Source: Magnetococcales bacterium
GTDB lineage: Bacteria > Pseudomonadota > Magnetococcia > Magnetococcales > JADFXB01
Length of the DNA stretch: 34,251 nucleotides
Reading direction: 5' to 3'
Assembly: GCA_015233935.1 (NCBI GenBank)
Contig: JADFXB010000032.1
Location: 1 to 34,251, forward strand
This document shows, in pieces, positions 1-7,447 of the stretch; the first letter of the stretch is position 1; each line of letters starts with the position of its first letter. The translations under genes and the position numbers were made by a program. A model generated the notes under the pieces. The model did no database searches. It saw only the letters and a list, made by a program, of their open reading frames with translations, and was not told where the DNA came from.

Positions 1-247
1 GACCGGCCTTCAGAATGCGCTGGGCCAACATTCCATGGCTGGTGATGGCCACGGGTGGAAGGGGGGAAAGGGTGAGACAGCGAGCCGTCCCCAACAAATT
101 GGCAGAGGATTTGGCTTCCGGGGCAGGCGGGGCAGTGGCGGGGGTTTCTTGCTCTTCACCCATCGGGGTGAGTTGTTCCACCAGGTTGTTCTGACGCGCC
201 CCCCTGGCCTTTTCCACCGCCTGAAAACTGTTCATCAACAGACTCAT
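1..247 (-). CDS. N-terminal part of an unidentified protein (MshN-like start?), runs off the window
   Basis: This is the first 82 codons of a minus-strand gene that continues past base 1. The start is the ATG at 245-247, with a GGAGAT ribosome site about 6 bases upstream. The visible protein begins MSLLMNSFQAVEKARG, then becomes Pro/Ala/Glu-rich and low in complexity, with no membrane segment or enzyme motif. It begins only 15 bases after the ExeA/MshM-like ATPase gene, so the two are very probably co-transcribed. In pilus and secretion clusters an MshM-type ATPase is often next to MshN, whose N-terminus has a similar short helix (MS-hydrophobic-N-x-x-L/F-x-x-x-E-K). That likeness is only suggestive. 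That the frame is coding is well supported by start, ribosome site and operon position; the function is not. Confidence 0.6.
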   Translation of the reverse strand, partial: MSLLMNSFQAVEKARGARQNNLVEQLTPMGEEQETPATAPPAPEAKSSANLLGTARCLTLSPLPPVAITSHGMLAQRILKAG

Positions 248-262
248 AAAATATCTCCAGCA

Positions 263-1720
263 TCAAGGGGATTTGGGAACAACCGCAATACGCGCCAACT
301 CCCGTTTTATGAGATTCAGGCTTTGTCCAAAAGGTTTGGTACGCTGCAAATAGTTGGGCAGGAGAGCTATGTCCTTTTTGGCCTCGGTGATTCCGGCGTA
401 CTCCCCGTAGTAGACTAAAAATCCCCCATTTTTTAAGGGAAAAATACGCAATTGATCCTGCTGGATGGCCTTTTCAGTATCCTGGAAAAGCTTGACAAGG
501 GAGCGTACCGGATCGGGTCCACCTGGAGCGATCAACAACAGTTGCACACTCACCCGCTCGTCGGGGGTGTTGAGGAGCCACTCTTGCGAACGGCGTATCC
601 GTTCCGATAAGGGTACCCCGCCCAAAACAACTACAGTATCTACGGTGGATCGTGAAGTCAACGCGCTGGCAGCAGGTGGTTCCACGGGAGGTGGTGGGGT
701 GACTTCTGGCGGACTTTCTTCCACCACCGGGGGTGGCGGAGGTGGTGGTTCCACCACGACCTGGGGAGGGGGTGGCTCTGGTGCAACCACTACCGGTGCG
801 ATTTTTTCCACCGGCTTCACAACCACGGGTGGCGGCTCCTGCCTTTGCTGAAAAACCACCCCGGCAACCCCCAAGGCCAACAGGGCGGTCCATACAAGGA
901 TGGACCCACTTCGTCTCCACCCATGCTTTCGCCCTCTCTCAACCAGCGGACAATGGGGTAAGGCCAGTTGCAACTCTTTATGGCCAACAATCCGCTTGTC
1001 TCCCGCACAAGCAGCCAACAGGGCATAATGGGCCAGGGTGTTGAGAAGCCGGGGTCTGCCCTGACACAGGGTGGTCATGGTACGGATGGCCTGCTTGTGA
1101 AAAACCCCTTCCCCCTGCCAGCCCGCCCGCCCCATGCGATAGTCCAGATAGTCCCCCACCTCCTCCTGATTGAAAGGGGGTATGTGCAGGGTACGATCCA
1201 CCCTGTCGGCCAATCCTGACATTGACAAGGGGGTGTGGCTTACCAAGACCATTTGCAACAGTTTGTGGCTCTGGCTTTCCAAATGATTCAGCAGACGAAC
1301 TTCTTCCAACAGGGCGGGGGAGAAGCGGTGGGCCTCTTCCATAAAGACCACCAGACGGCGTCCCTCCTCATGCAACTGCATCAACTGGCGGGTCAACTCC
1401 TGAAAGGCGGCACCTTTTTCTTCCGGGACCGCCAACCCCAATTCACGAAGCAACAGACCGGAAAGGTTATCCGGGCATAAAGAGGGGGCCAGGAGAAAAA
1501 CCACCCCAAAACCTTCCGGTAATGCGGTGGCCACCTTGCGAGCCAGCAGGGTCTTGCCACTGCCCGCCTCTCCTACCAACAAGAGAAGCCCCTCCCCCCG
1601 CATCAGAGAAAAAAGCAGGGCATCCAACAGAGTATTGCGCCCTCCTCCCTCAAAAAACAATGCACTGTCCGCTATGTTGTCAAAAGGCCAGTGGCGCAGA
1701 GCAAAATGGTTGAGATACAT
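263..1720 (-). CDS. ExeA/MshM-family AAA ATPase with a C-terminal SPOR-like domain
   Basis: 485 residues from the ATG at 1718-1720, which has a GAAGGA ribosome site. A longer reading from 1801 is possible, but its extra 27 residues do not look like the family. The N-terminus MYLNHFALRHWPFDN is the hallmark start of ExeA/GspA/MshM ATPases. Walker A GEAGSGKT is at 50-57 and Walker B VVFMEE at 124-129, with Glu in the usual Asp position. One membrane helix lies at about 272-290. A Pro/Val/Glu-rich linker (about 295-370) follows. The last 85 residues resemble a SPOR peptidoglycan-binding fold, with a VQL start and a VYYGEY strand. The layout recalls both ExeA (cytoplasmic ATPase, membrane helix, peptidoglycan-binding tail) and DamX. 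By family, such proteins help a secretin or pilus machine cross the cell wall. It follows pqiC by 38 bases and precedes the partial gene at the window edge. Confidence 0.82.
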   Translation of the reverse strand: MYLNHFALRHWPFDNIADSALFFEGGGRNTLLDALLFSLMRGEGLLLLVGEAGSGKTLLARKVATALPEGFGVVFLLAPSLCPDNLSGLLLRELGLAVPEEKGAAFQELTRQLMQLHEEGRRLVVFMEEAHRFSPALLEEVRLLNHLESQSHKLLQMVLVSHTPLSMSGLADRVDRTLHIPPFNQEEVGDYLDYRMGRAGWQGEGVFHKQAIRTMTTLCQGRPRLLNTLAHYALLAACAGDKRIVGHKELQLALPHCPLVERGRKHGWRRSGSILVWTALLALGVAGVVFQQRQEPPPVVVKPVEKIAPVVVAPEPPPPQVVVEPPPPPPPVVEESPPEVTPPPPVEPPAASALTSRSTVDTVVVLGGVPLSERIRRSQEWLLNTPDERVSVQLLLIAPGGPDPVRSLVKLFQDTEKAIQQDQLRIFPLKNGGFLVYYGEYAGITEAKKDIALLPNYLQRTKPFGQSLNLIKRELARIAVVPKSP

Positions 1721-1758
1721 GGGCAATCCTTCAAGCCAACACCTGAAATCACCTGGGT

Positions 1759-2358
1759 CTAATCGGGCAGGGAGGCCACTACCTCCAAACTGAAGGCCCA
1801 CAAAAGACGGTTCATGGCCTCCACCATACCATTGAAATCCTCTTCTGCCACCCCTTCCTGACTGCTGCGGCTAAAGCGACGGGAGAGAATTTCCTTTTCA
1901 CCAGCATGCAAACTCCAAACCAGGGCCAATACCACTTTGCCGGAACCATCCCGCTCAAAACGATGTATCCGCAAGGTGAGCTTGCGATTTTCACCCGCCG
2001 CAGGATAACCAGAATTACGGCGCACCCCCTCCCCCTTCAACAAGAGGGATAAATTTTCTTCCAACACCCGCGCCACCCCATCATTCAACTCTTCCGCCCA
2101 TTGATCAAATTCGGCCAAATGCAGGCGGTGGTTGGGCTGGCGATGGACCAACTGGGGACGGTGCAAATAGGGAGCCACCTCCACCCCAGCCAGTTCCAAG
2201 AGGTAGGAGAGGGAACGGGGGGTTTGATTTCCATCCGGCTGGGAGGCCAGGAGATAAAATCGGGTGGGTGGGGATGGCTCACCCGGCAAGGTGGAACACC
2301 CCCCCAAGAAAAGGGCTGCCACCAGACAGGCCATCCGCCAACGGGAGAAATTTTTCAT
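1759..2358 (-). CDS. pqiC: PqiC-like outer-membrane lipoprotein (ABC-type transport auxiliary component)
   Basis: 199 residues with a lipoprotein signal: charged start, hydrophobic core, and lipobox LGGC with Cys21 as the lipidated residue. The mature part carries the YmbA/PqiC pattern: TRFYLLAS, later GVEVAPYLHRPQLV, then the FDQWAEELNDGVARVLEENL helix. In E. coli, PqiC is the outer-membrane partner of PqiB, whose MCE rings form a channel between the inner and outer membranes. The start codon overlaps the pqiB stop by 4 bases (ATGA), which implies translational coupling. The position as last gene of a pqiA-pqiA-pqiB-pqiC series matches the known order. Length is normal for the family (E. coli PqiC is about 187 residues). 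Confidence 0.9.
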   Translation of the reverse strand: MKNFSRWRMACLVAALFLGGCSTLPGEPSPPTRFYLLASQPDGNQTPRSLSYLLELAGVEVAPYLHRPQLVHRQPNHRLHLAEFDQWAEELNDGVARVLEENLSLLLKGEGVRRNSGYPAAGENRKLTLRIHRFERDGSGKVVLALVWSLHAGEKEILSRRFSRSSQEGVAEEDFNGMVEAMNRLLWAFSLEVVASLPD

Positions 2359-3671
2359 GGTTTTTTCCCTTTTTCCTTACCAAACAGCAGGGATTCAGGG
2401 TTGCGCTGCAAGGTATTGGTGAGGGTGCGCAGGGCATAGGCGGTGGCTGCCAACTCCCGCAAGGTTTCCAAGGTTTGTCGGTGCAGGGGAGAGTCGGCCA
2501 CCAGTAAACGTTCCATGGCCGTCAAAGACTTGTTGGCCTGCTCCATGGCCACGGTGGTGGATTGTCCCAAACTTTTGATACCACTGGCCACCGGGATCAC
2601 CTGTTGATCCAAATCTTGCAGCAACCGCTCGCTCTGCCGCAAGGCTCGATTCATCCCCCGCAAAGCCTCCATCACCTCCGGGGCGTTGACCGTCTGGTTG
2701 AGGGTGTGCAGGGTCTCCTGCATATCCTTACCCATTTCCTGAATGGGCAGTTGATCCACCTTTTGGAGAATACTGGCCAGACGACTACCCAACCCTGCCA
2801 AATCCCCACCCCCTTCCGCATGATTGGGATCCGCCGCCAACAGTGGAAAGGTGGTATCCATGGCCAACGTGCTTTCTCCTTTGCCCACATCCGGGGTATC
2901 AAAGGCCACCCCACCCATGAGCAAAGATTGCACCGATTCACTCTTCACATTCACCCCAGCCGGGGTCACATTGACCGAAAATCCGCTGGCATTCCAAAAG
3001 CGGCTGCTGGCGGTCACCAACCGATGGTAGGGATCCCGAACAAACAGATGGATCCTTAAGGATTGTTGATCTTCTGCCAGCCGGTACCCCAACACCTCCC
3101 CCACCTTGATGCCATGGTAGGAGACAGGGGAGCCGGAGGTGAGGGAACCCAACCCACTGGTGGTGAGGACAAACTCCTGCCCCGCCGCTTCCACCCGCAA
3201 CAGGGGAGGAACATTGAGACCTCTAAAAGCAAAGGTGGGCGGCCCTTCGTTACCCGGTTCCATCTCCAGATAGACCCCGGAGACCAGGGTATTGAGACCC
3301 GACACCCCACTCATGGAGAGTTGGGGTTGCACCACCCAGAAGCGGGTATTGCCCTTGAGATAGGGGGTGATGCTTTTATCCAGCAGGGTTTCCACCACCA
3401 CATGGGAGAGGGTGGGACTCAAGCGCACCTCTTCCACATCGCCGATCACCACCCCTTTGTATTTCACCTTGGTCTTGCCCGCCACCACCCCATTGGCCGA
3501 TTCAAAGGTGATAGTCACAGTAGTGCCATGGTTCCAATAGGTGGAGACCACCAGCCACAAGGCCACCAGGGCCACCACCAGAGGCAGCAGCCAGACCAGG
3601 GGCAGGGGACGCTCTTTGGTCACCATGGCCGTCGGCAGGGAGGAAGATTCATGGGTTGGCAGAGGGTCCAT
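2355..3671 (-). CDS. pqiB: PqiB-like MCE-domain lipid transport protein with two MCE domains
   Basis: 438 residues from the ATG at 3671, chosen because GGAG lies 7 bases upstream. An ATG at 3689 would add six residues but lacks a good ribosome site. One membrane helix (about 26-44) anchors it in the inner membrane. MCE domain 1 is at about 47-145, with VTITFESANGVVAGKTKVKY and KGVVIGDVEEV. MCE domain 2 is at about 160-275, with GSPVSYHGIKVGEVLGYRL. A long helical tail of about 150 residues follows and probably forms the needle. E. coli PqiB has three MCE domains in about 546 residues, so this one is shorter by one domain. The protein should carry lipids across the periplasm together with PqiA and PqiC. 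It overlaps the upstream pqiA gene by 23 bases and pqiC by 4. Confidence 0.92.
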   Translation of the reverse strand: MDPLPTHESSSLPTAMVTKERPLPLVWLLPLVVALVALWLVVSTYWNHGTTVTITFESANGVVAGKTKVKYKGVVIGDVEEVRLSPTLSHVVVETLLDKSITPYLKGNTRFWVVQPQLSMSGVSGLNTLVSGVYLEMEPGNEGPPTFAFRGLNVPPLLRVEAAGQEFVLTTSGLGSLTSGSPVSYHGIKVGEVLGYRLAEDQQSLRIHLFVRDPYHRLVTASSRFWNASGFSVNVTPAGVNVKSESVQSLLMGGVAFDTPDVGKGESTLAMDTTFPLLAADPNHAEGGGDLAGLGSRLASILQKVDQLPIQEMGKDMQETLHTLNQTVNAPEVMEALRGMNRALRQSERLLQDLDQQVIPVASGIKSLGQSTTVAMEQANKSLTAMERLLVADSPLHRQTLETLRELAATAYALRTLTNTLQRNPESLLFGKEKGKKP

Positions 3672-4296
3672 TGTTTGGCTCCATGGCATCCCAGATCAAC
3701 CGGGGATCAAAACTTTTAGAAGAGAGCATGGTCAACACCACAATGGCTCCAAAGTAAGAGGCACCCGCTTCCACCTCAATGGCAGAGATGACTTCCATTT
3801 GCACCAACGCCGCCAGGGTGGCCAGCACATAGATATCCACCATGGACCAATAGCCGGTGCCATCGATCAACCGGTAGAGACTGGTGCGCCCCTGGGGTCG
3901 CCAACGGGAGCCGGTTTGTACCGTCACCAACAGTATGGCCATAATCACCATCTTGGCCAAGGGAATGACGATACTGGCCACCAGGACGATGATGGCCAAC
4001 ATCCACATTCCCCCATCCAGCAACACCCGAATGCCACTCAGGATGGTATCGGACTTTTCATAACCAAAGCGCACCACCTTCATCACCGGCAAGGTATTGG
4101 CGGGAATGTAGAGGATGACTGCCGTTACCAGATAGGCCCAGGCACGGGCCAAACTATCCGGCTTACGCCAATAAAGGGCAGCCCGGCAGCGGGGACAGTG
4201 GGGCTTAACCTCTTCCACCGTGGGACGATGGAGCATGCCACAACGATGGCACAACATCCAACCGGCCTGCATGGCCGTGGCGGCATGTTCAGCCAT
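3649..4296 (-). CDS. pqiA: PqiA-type integral membrane protein, second half-size copy
   Basis: 215 residues from the ATG at 4294-4296, behind a GGAGGAAGAGGAAG stretch that is both the ribosome site and the end of the preceding gene. The N-terminus holds a rubredoxin-like pair, CHRC (16-19) and CPRC (34-37). Four membrane helices follow. YIPANTLPVM (63-72) and YWSMVDIYVLATL (149-161) are signature segments of PqiA. In E. coli PqiA is one protein of about 417 residues made of two such repeats. Here each repeat is its own gene, and this is the downstream one. By family it is the inner-membrane partner of the PqiB channel. It overlaps the upstream half by 8 bases and pqiB by 23, so the operon is tightly coupled. 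Confidence 0.9.
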   Translation of the reverse strand: MAEHAATAMQAGWMLCHRCGMLHRPTVEEVKPHCPRCRAALYWRKPDSLARAWAYLVTAVILYIPANTLPVMKVVRFGYEKSDTILSGIRVLLDGGMWMLAIIVLVASIVIPLAKMVIMAILLVTVQTGSRWRPQGRTSLYRLIDGTGYWSMVDIYVLATLAALVQMEVISAIEVEAGASYFGAIVVLTMLSSKSFDPRLIWDAMEPNNGPSANP

Positions 4297-4945
4297 CTTC
4301 CTCTTCCTCCAAACACTGCCAGAGTAGGTGGCAATCCAGATGGTGCAAGGCGGCAATCACCGCCACCATTTGCCCACCAAAGGCAAAGAGTCCCAACCCT
4401 GGTATGAGCAGGGCACTGGCGGAGAGCTTGGCGTAGGCGATGAGCACCCCCAGAAGGTAAACATCCATCATTCCCCAGGGGGAGACGGTTTGCAGCATGG
4501 TCAACAGCAACATGGGCCGCCAGGGTCGCCGTCCCAAGCGCAACGGAACCAGGAGCACCAGCAATCCCAACAATTCCAGCATGGGCACCAACAGAATGGT
4601 GATGACCACCACCAAAGCCAACCACCAAAACCCTTGCTCCATCAGCACCCCGATGGCGGTGAGCAAACTTTCCTGACGAATTTGCCCCTGCCAGGAGAAG
4701 GTCAACAAGGGATAGGCGTAGGAGAGCACGGCCAGTATCAGAGCGGTCACCACCCAGGCCAGGGAGTGATCCAACCCTTTGGCCGGGTGGTGGGTATAGA
4801 GGGTACCGCCACAGCGACGACAACGGGCCACCCGTCCCGCCACCAGGGGAACCACCGTATGCAACAGGTCGCAATCATGGCAGGCCACCAGCGTAGACGA
4901 CGGCCCCACCCCCGCCACCTTACATCTTCTCGCCCCCTTGGCCAT
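4289..4945 (-). CDS. pqiA: PqiA-type integral membrane protein, first half-size copy
   Basis: 218 residues from the ATG at 4945, with GGAGAAGGG just upstream. It has the same plan as its downstream neighbour. A zinc-ribbon-like cysteine pair, CHDC (22-25) and CRRC (42-45), comes first. Four hydrophobic segments follow, with YAYPLLTF and PWGMMDVYLLGVLIAY standing in for the PqiA signatures. The tail is acidic (LEEEEDG), and its codons also supply the ribosome site of the next gene. It is the first gene of a five- or six-gene operon. It probably forms a heterodimer with the second half, which would recreate the fused PqiA of enterobacteria. No promoter is obvious in the 67 bases between it and the ATPase gene upstream. 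Confidence 0.88.
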   Translation of the reverse strand: MAKGARRCKVAGVGPSSTLVACHDCDLLHTVVPLVAGRVARCRRCGGTLYTHHPAKGLDHSLAWVVTALILAVLSYAYPLLTFSWQGQIRQESLLTAIGVLMEQGFWWLALVVVITILLVPMLELLGLLVLLVPLRLGRRPWRPMLLLTMLQTVSPWGMMDVYLLGVLIAYAKLSASALLIPGLGLFAFGGQMVAVIAALHHLDCHLLWQCLEEEEDG

Positions 4946-5012
4946 ACCCTTCTCCCGCCTTTGTGGCCAACGTCTTCTAACTAGGATTCATCGACAAGTG
5001 TAATATGTCGTT

Positions 5013-6380
5013 TCACAAACCGATTTCTTTTTCTAGCAATCTGTTATTTATAACCACATCTGCATGAATCAAAGCTGGGTCATCCTGACCAATCTTCTTG
5101 GAAAGCTCCTGCAAATTAACCTTGGCTATTTCATATTGTTTTTGATTGATTAATTCATATAGAATCCTAATCTCATCTACAATTTCATTGTTTGGTGGAC
5201 GGCTTTCAGTCTCCATAATCAGGTTGAGAGTCCGTCCACAATCTGCACCATAAGTACTGATGGGAGGGGAATAGAGCTTATAATCTTTGAGAATTCGGAT
5301 GCATTCGGGCTTCACCGTAGTCAGGATCAACGGGCTGTGGGTGGCAACGATGAGTTGGGTATTGGGGAAAATTTTTCGCAGATTGGAGATCACCTTTTGC
5401 TGCCAGGTGGGATGCATGTGCAAGTCCAATTCGTCGATGATCAAAATGCCTGGTGCTTCCAGGGGTTTTTCCAGGTGGGGATTGGCCAAAATCATGCGAT
5501 GCGCAAAATCCATGACCAGTGCCAGCATGTTGCGGTAACCATCGCTTAATTGCTCTATGGAAAGAAGCTTGGTGGTGCCATCTGCCTGTTTGATAACAGC
5601 ATGCAATGCAGGTATGACCCCCCAATAAATCACCTTTTGAACATCTTCAAAAGCCATAATGGCGGCTTGGCGAACGCTTCTCAATTCTGGATATTCCAAG
5701 TCGATCTGACCTTTTTCTTTACCCTTTCGCAATTCATGGTTTTCAAGCGCGTAAAACCATTGACACATGGGCTTATAATCTACACCCGCATCCAAAGCAT
5801 CTTTGTATGCCTGGCTTCTTTCTATTCTATAGCTGAACACATCCGCAAGAAGATCTGGCATATTAATAAAGAGACGATTTGCCCTATAGTATGCAAAGAC
5901 CGGATAGGAAACATCAATTATTTTATCAGCATCTACCATTTTTTTTATTTTTTCAGGATATCTTACTAAAAAATCCACTTCATACTCACCACTAACTTCC
6001 TTAAAAATATTCACCTTTCCAAGCATTTTCCAATTATATATATAATTATTTAAAGAATTATCGACATTAAGATCATCATCATTACAAAGATTTATCAGAA
6101 AAGCTGCTTCAGATTTTATTTCAGATTCAAGACGAGGCAACTTATTGTAAGTTCCATCTACCATAAAATCATTGACTGAAAACTTTTCTGAATAATGAAA
6201 ATTCTCAGACGGATACAAACAAGTATGGGTTAAAGGCCCTAAAGAGCGCGCGATGGCATCAAGAATGGCCGTCTTACCCGAACCATTCACCCCGACAAAC
6301 ACATTGATATCAGGGTGCAAAGGAATATCCAGTTTTTCAAAACAGCGGAAATTTTCCACCGTAACCTGTTTTAATTTCAT
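5013..6380 (-). CDS. Stand-alone AAA ATPase, COG3950-like / RecF-SMC type (possible defence gene)
   Basis: 455 residues from the ATG at 6378-6380, with GGGAG 8 bases upstream. The extra 25 residues of the longer frame from 6455 look non-coding. The start MKLKQVTVENFRCFEKLDI is typical of RecF/SMC-like ATPases. Walker A GVNGSGKT is at 30-37, Walker B ILIIDELDLHMHP at 312-324, and the switch His in ATHSP near 348. The tail, with METESRPPNNE followed by a helical hairpin, resembles COG3950 ATPases and the ATPase PtuA of Septu and some retrons. No HNH nuclease (PtuB), reverse transcriptase or TOPRIM gene is adjacent, so it appears to act alone. Bases of about 5800-6240, encoding the middle domain, are clearly richer in A and T than the flanking genes. 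This fits horizontal origin or a fast-evolving sensor domain. The cellular role is unknown. Confidence 0.82.
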   Translation of the reverse strand: MKLKQVTVENFRCFEKLDIPLHPDINVFVGVNGSGKTAILDAIARSLGPLTHTCLYPSENFHYSEKFSVNDFMVDGTYNKLPRLESEIKSEAAFLINLCNDDDLNVDNSLNNYIYNWKMLGKVNIFKEVSGEYEVDFLVRYPEKIKKMVDADKIIDVSYPVFAYYRANRLFINMPDLLADVFSYRIERSQAYKDALDAGVDYKPMCQWFYALENHELRKGKEKGQIDLEYPELRSVRQAAIMAFEDVQKVIYWGVIPALHAVIKQADGTTKLLSIEQLSDGYRNMLALVMDFAHRMILANPHLEKPLEAPGILIIDELDLHMHPTWQQKVISNLRKIFPNTQLIVATHSPLILTTVKPECIRILKDYKLYSPPISTYGADCGRTLNLIMETESRPPNNEIVDEIRILYELINQKQYEIAKVNLQELSKKIGQDDPALIHADVVINNRLLEKEIGL

Positions 6381-6420
6381 GGCTGAATCTCCCTTGCCTG
6401 CTGCCACCGCTCCCTGCTTT

Positions 6421-7356
6421 TTATTTACCCACCACCGTGGACAACACTTCATCATGAATGGTGGGTGGGGTGCGGGTGAGGGTCTCTTCCAGGAAGATGC
6501 CCTCCTTGTTTTTGGCCATGCTGGTGCGCAAGGAGTTGACGATGGCGGGGCGGGCCTCCTCCAGGGACATGGCCTTGCCGCTCTCCCGCTCCTTCAATTT
6601 AAGAATGTGCCAGCCCCGCTCCGACTTCAGGGGTTGACTCACCTCCCCCACCTTCAAACCGGCAATCACCGGACGCAGCTCAGGACCGATGGATCCCATC
6701 TCCTGCCAACCCATGTCACCCCCATTGGCGGCACTCTCCTTGTGGTCGGAAACCTGCTTGGCCACCTCGGCAAAATCGTCACTGCTCAGACGATTGCGCA
6801 CCTCTGCCAACTTGTTCTCCAAATTGGCGGCGGCTCCCTCCTCATTGCCCAAGGCCAGGAAAATTTGCCCCAAATGCACCCGGTCCGGGTTAACCAGACG
6901 GGATTTATTCTTGTCATACACCTCCTGCACCATGCTCTCGGCAGGAAAACCACTGTCCGGGGTGATGCGGGAGAGGAGGTATTGATTAAAAAGAATCTCC
7001 TCGGAGGCCCGATTCATCAAATATTTAATGTCCGGCTTATTATCCCACCCATCCTGGCGGGCCTGACGAATGAGATAAAGGCGCACCAACTCCTCGGTCA
7101 CCAGCTTACGCATGGCGCGGGGATTGGCCTTCAATTTTTGCAAATCTTCCGGGGCCAGATTGGCCAGCAATTTATTGAGGGCGTCTCCCGTCAAACGCAC
7201 ATCCCCCATCTCCGCCACCGCCTGATCCTTGCCGGATTTGCCGGACTTGCCCTTGGGGGCCGCATCACCACTGGCCGCCAACAGGGAAAGAGAGAGCAGA
7301 CCCACCCACAAAGAACCCCGCCAAGTGCCTGTCGGCACACATTGAAAAACGGACAT
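6421..7356 (-). CDS. Periplasmic parvulin-type peptidyl-prolyl isomerase (SurA/PrsA-like, single PPIase domain)
   Basis: 311 residues from the ATG at 7356, preceded by GGGAGG. A frame from 7377 lacks a ribosome site. The N-terminus carries a signal peptide ending near ASGDAA. A helical SurA_N-like chaperone region follows, then one parvulin domain at about 165-265. That domain has VHLGQIFL, FAEVAKQVSDHKESAANGGD, MGW, LKVGEVSQPLKSERGWHILKL, the usual order of parvulin strands. It should catalyse proline isomerisation and chaperone exported outer-membrane proteins. SurA of E. coli has two parvulin domains and about 430 residues, so this is nearer to short PpiC/PrsA-like foldases. It lies 40 bases upstream of the COG3950-like ATPase and 90 bases downstream of dnaQ. 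Confidence 0.88.
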   Translation of the reverse strand: MSVFQCVPTGTWRGSLWVGLLSLSLLAASGDAAPKGKSGKSGKDQAVAEMGDVRLTGDALNKLLANLAPEDLQKLKANPRAMRKLVTEELVRLYLIRQARQDGWDNKPDIKYLMNRASEEILFNQYLLSRITPDSGFPAESMVQEVYDKNKSRLVNPDRVHLGQIFLALGNEEGAAANLENKLAEVRNRLSSDDFAEVAKQVSDHKESAANGGDMGWQEMGSIGPELRPVIAGLKVGEVSQPLKSERGWHILKLKERESGKAMSLEEARPAIVNSLRTSMAKNKEGIFLEETLTRTPPTIHDEVLSTVVGK

Positions 7357-7414
7357 ACCACCTCCCGATGTGCACATATGTTGAAAAAAACCAATCTAAA
7401 GCATAATCCACTCC

Positions 7415-7435
7415 TTCTTCATGGACCATGAAGAA
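7415..7435. repeat. Perfect 10-bp inverted repeat between dnaQ and the parvulin gene
   Basis: TTCTTCATGG, one central base, then its exact reverse complement. On the minus strand, dnaQ mRNA would form this stem 12 bases after the stop codon. No T-run follows in that direction, so it is a poor intrinsic terminator. It could be an operator for the parvulin gene or an mRNA-stabilising stem. The role is unknown. Confidence 0.5.
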
Positions 7436-7447
7436 AAAGTGTCTCCC

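Noticed and set aside
465..851. Gly/Thr/Ser-rich plus-strand frame at the left end
   Set aside because: It is the reverse complement of the Pro/Val-rich linker of the ExeA-like ATPase.
3541..4407. 288-codon plus-strand frame across pqiA and pqiB
   Set aside because: His/Gln/Gly-rich shadow of the minus-strand membrane-protein genes; no start signal.
4982..5012. CGACA/TGTCG inverted repeat before the pqi operon
   Set aside because: Only a 5-bp stem with a 9-base loop and no T-run; it could easily be chance.
5013..6380. Septu (PtuA-PtuB) or retron defence system
   Set aside because: The ATPase resembles PtuA in its C-terminal part, but no HNH nuclease or reverse transcriptase gene lies on either side.
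6253..7431. 392-codon plus-strand frame across the foldase gene
   Set aside because: The translation is repetitive (His, Gly, Leu, Gln) and runs antisense to two convincing genes with ribosome sites and family motifs.
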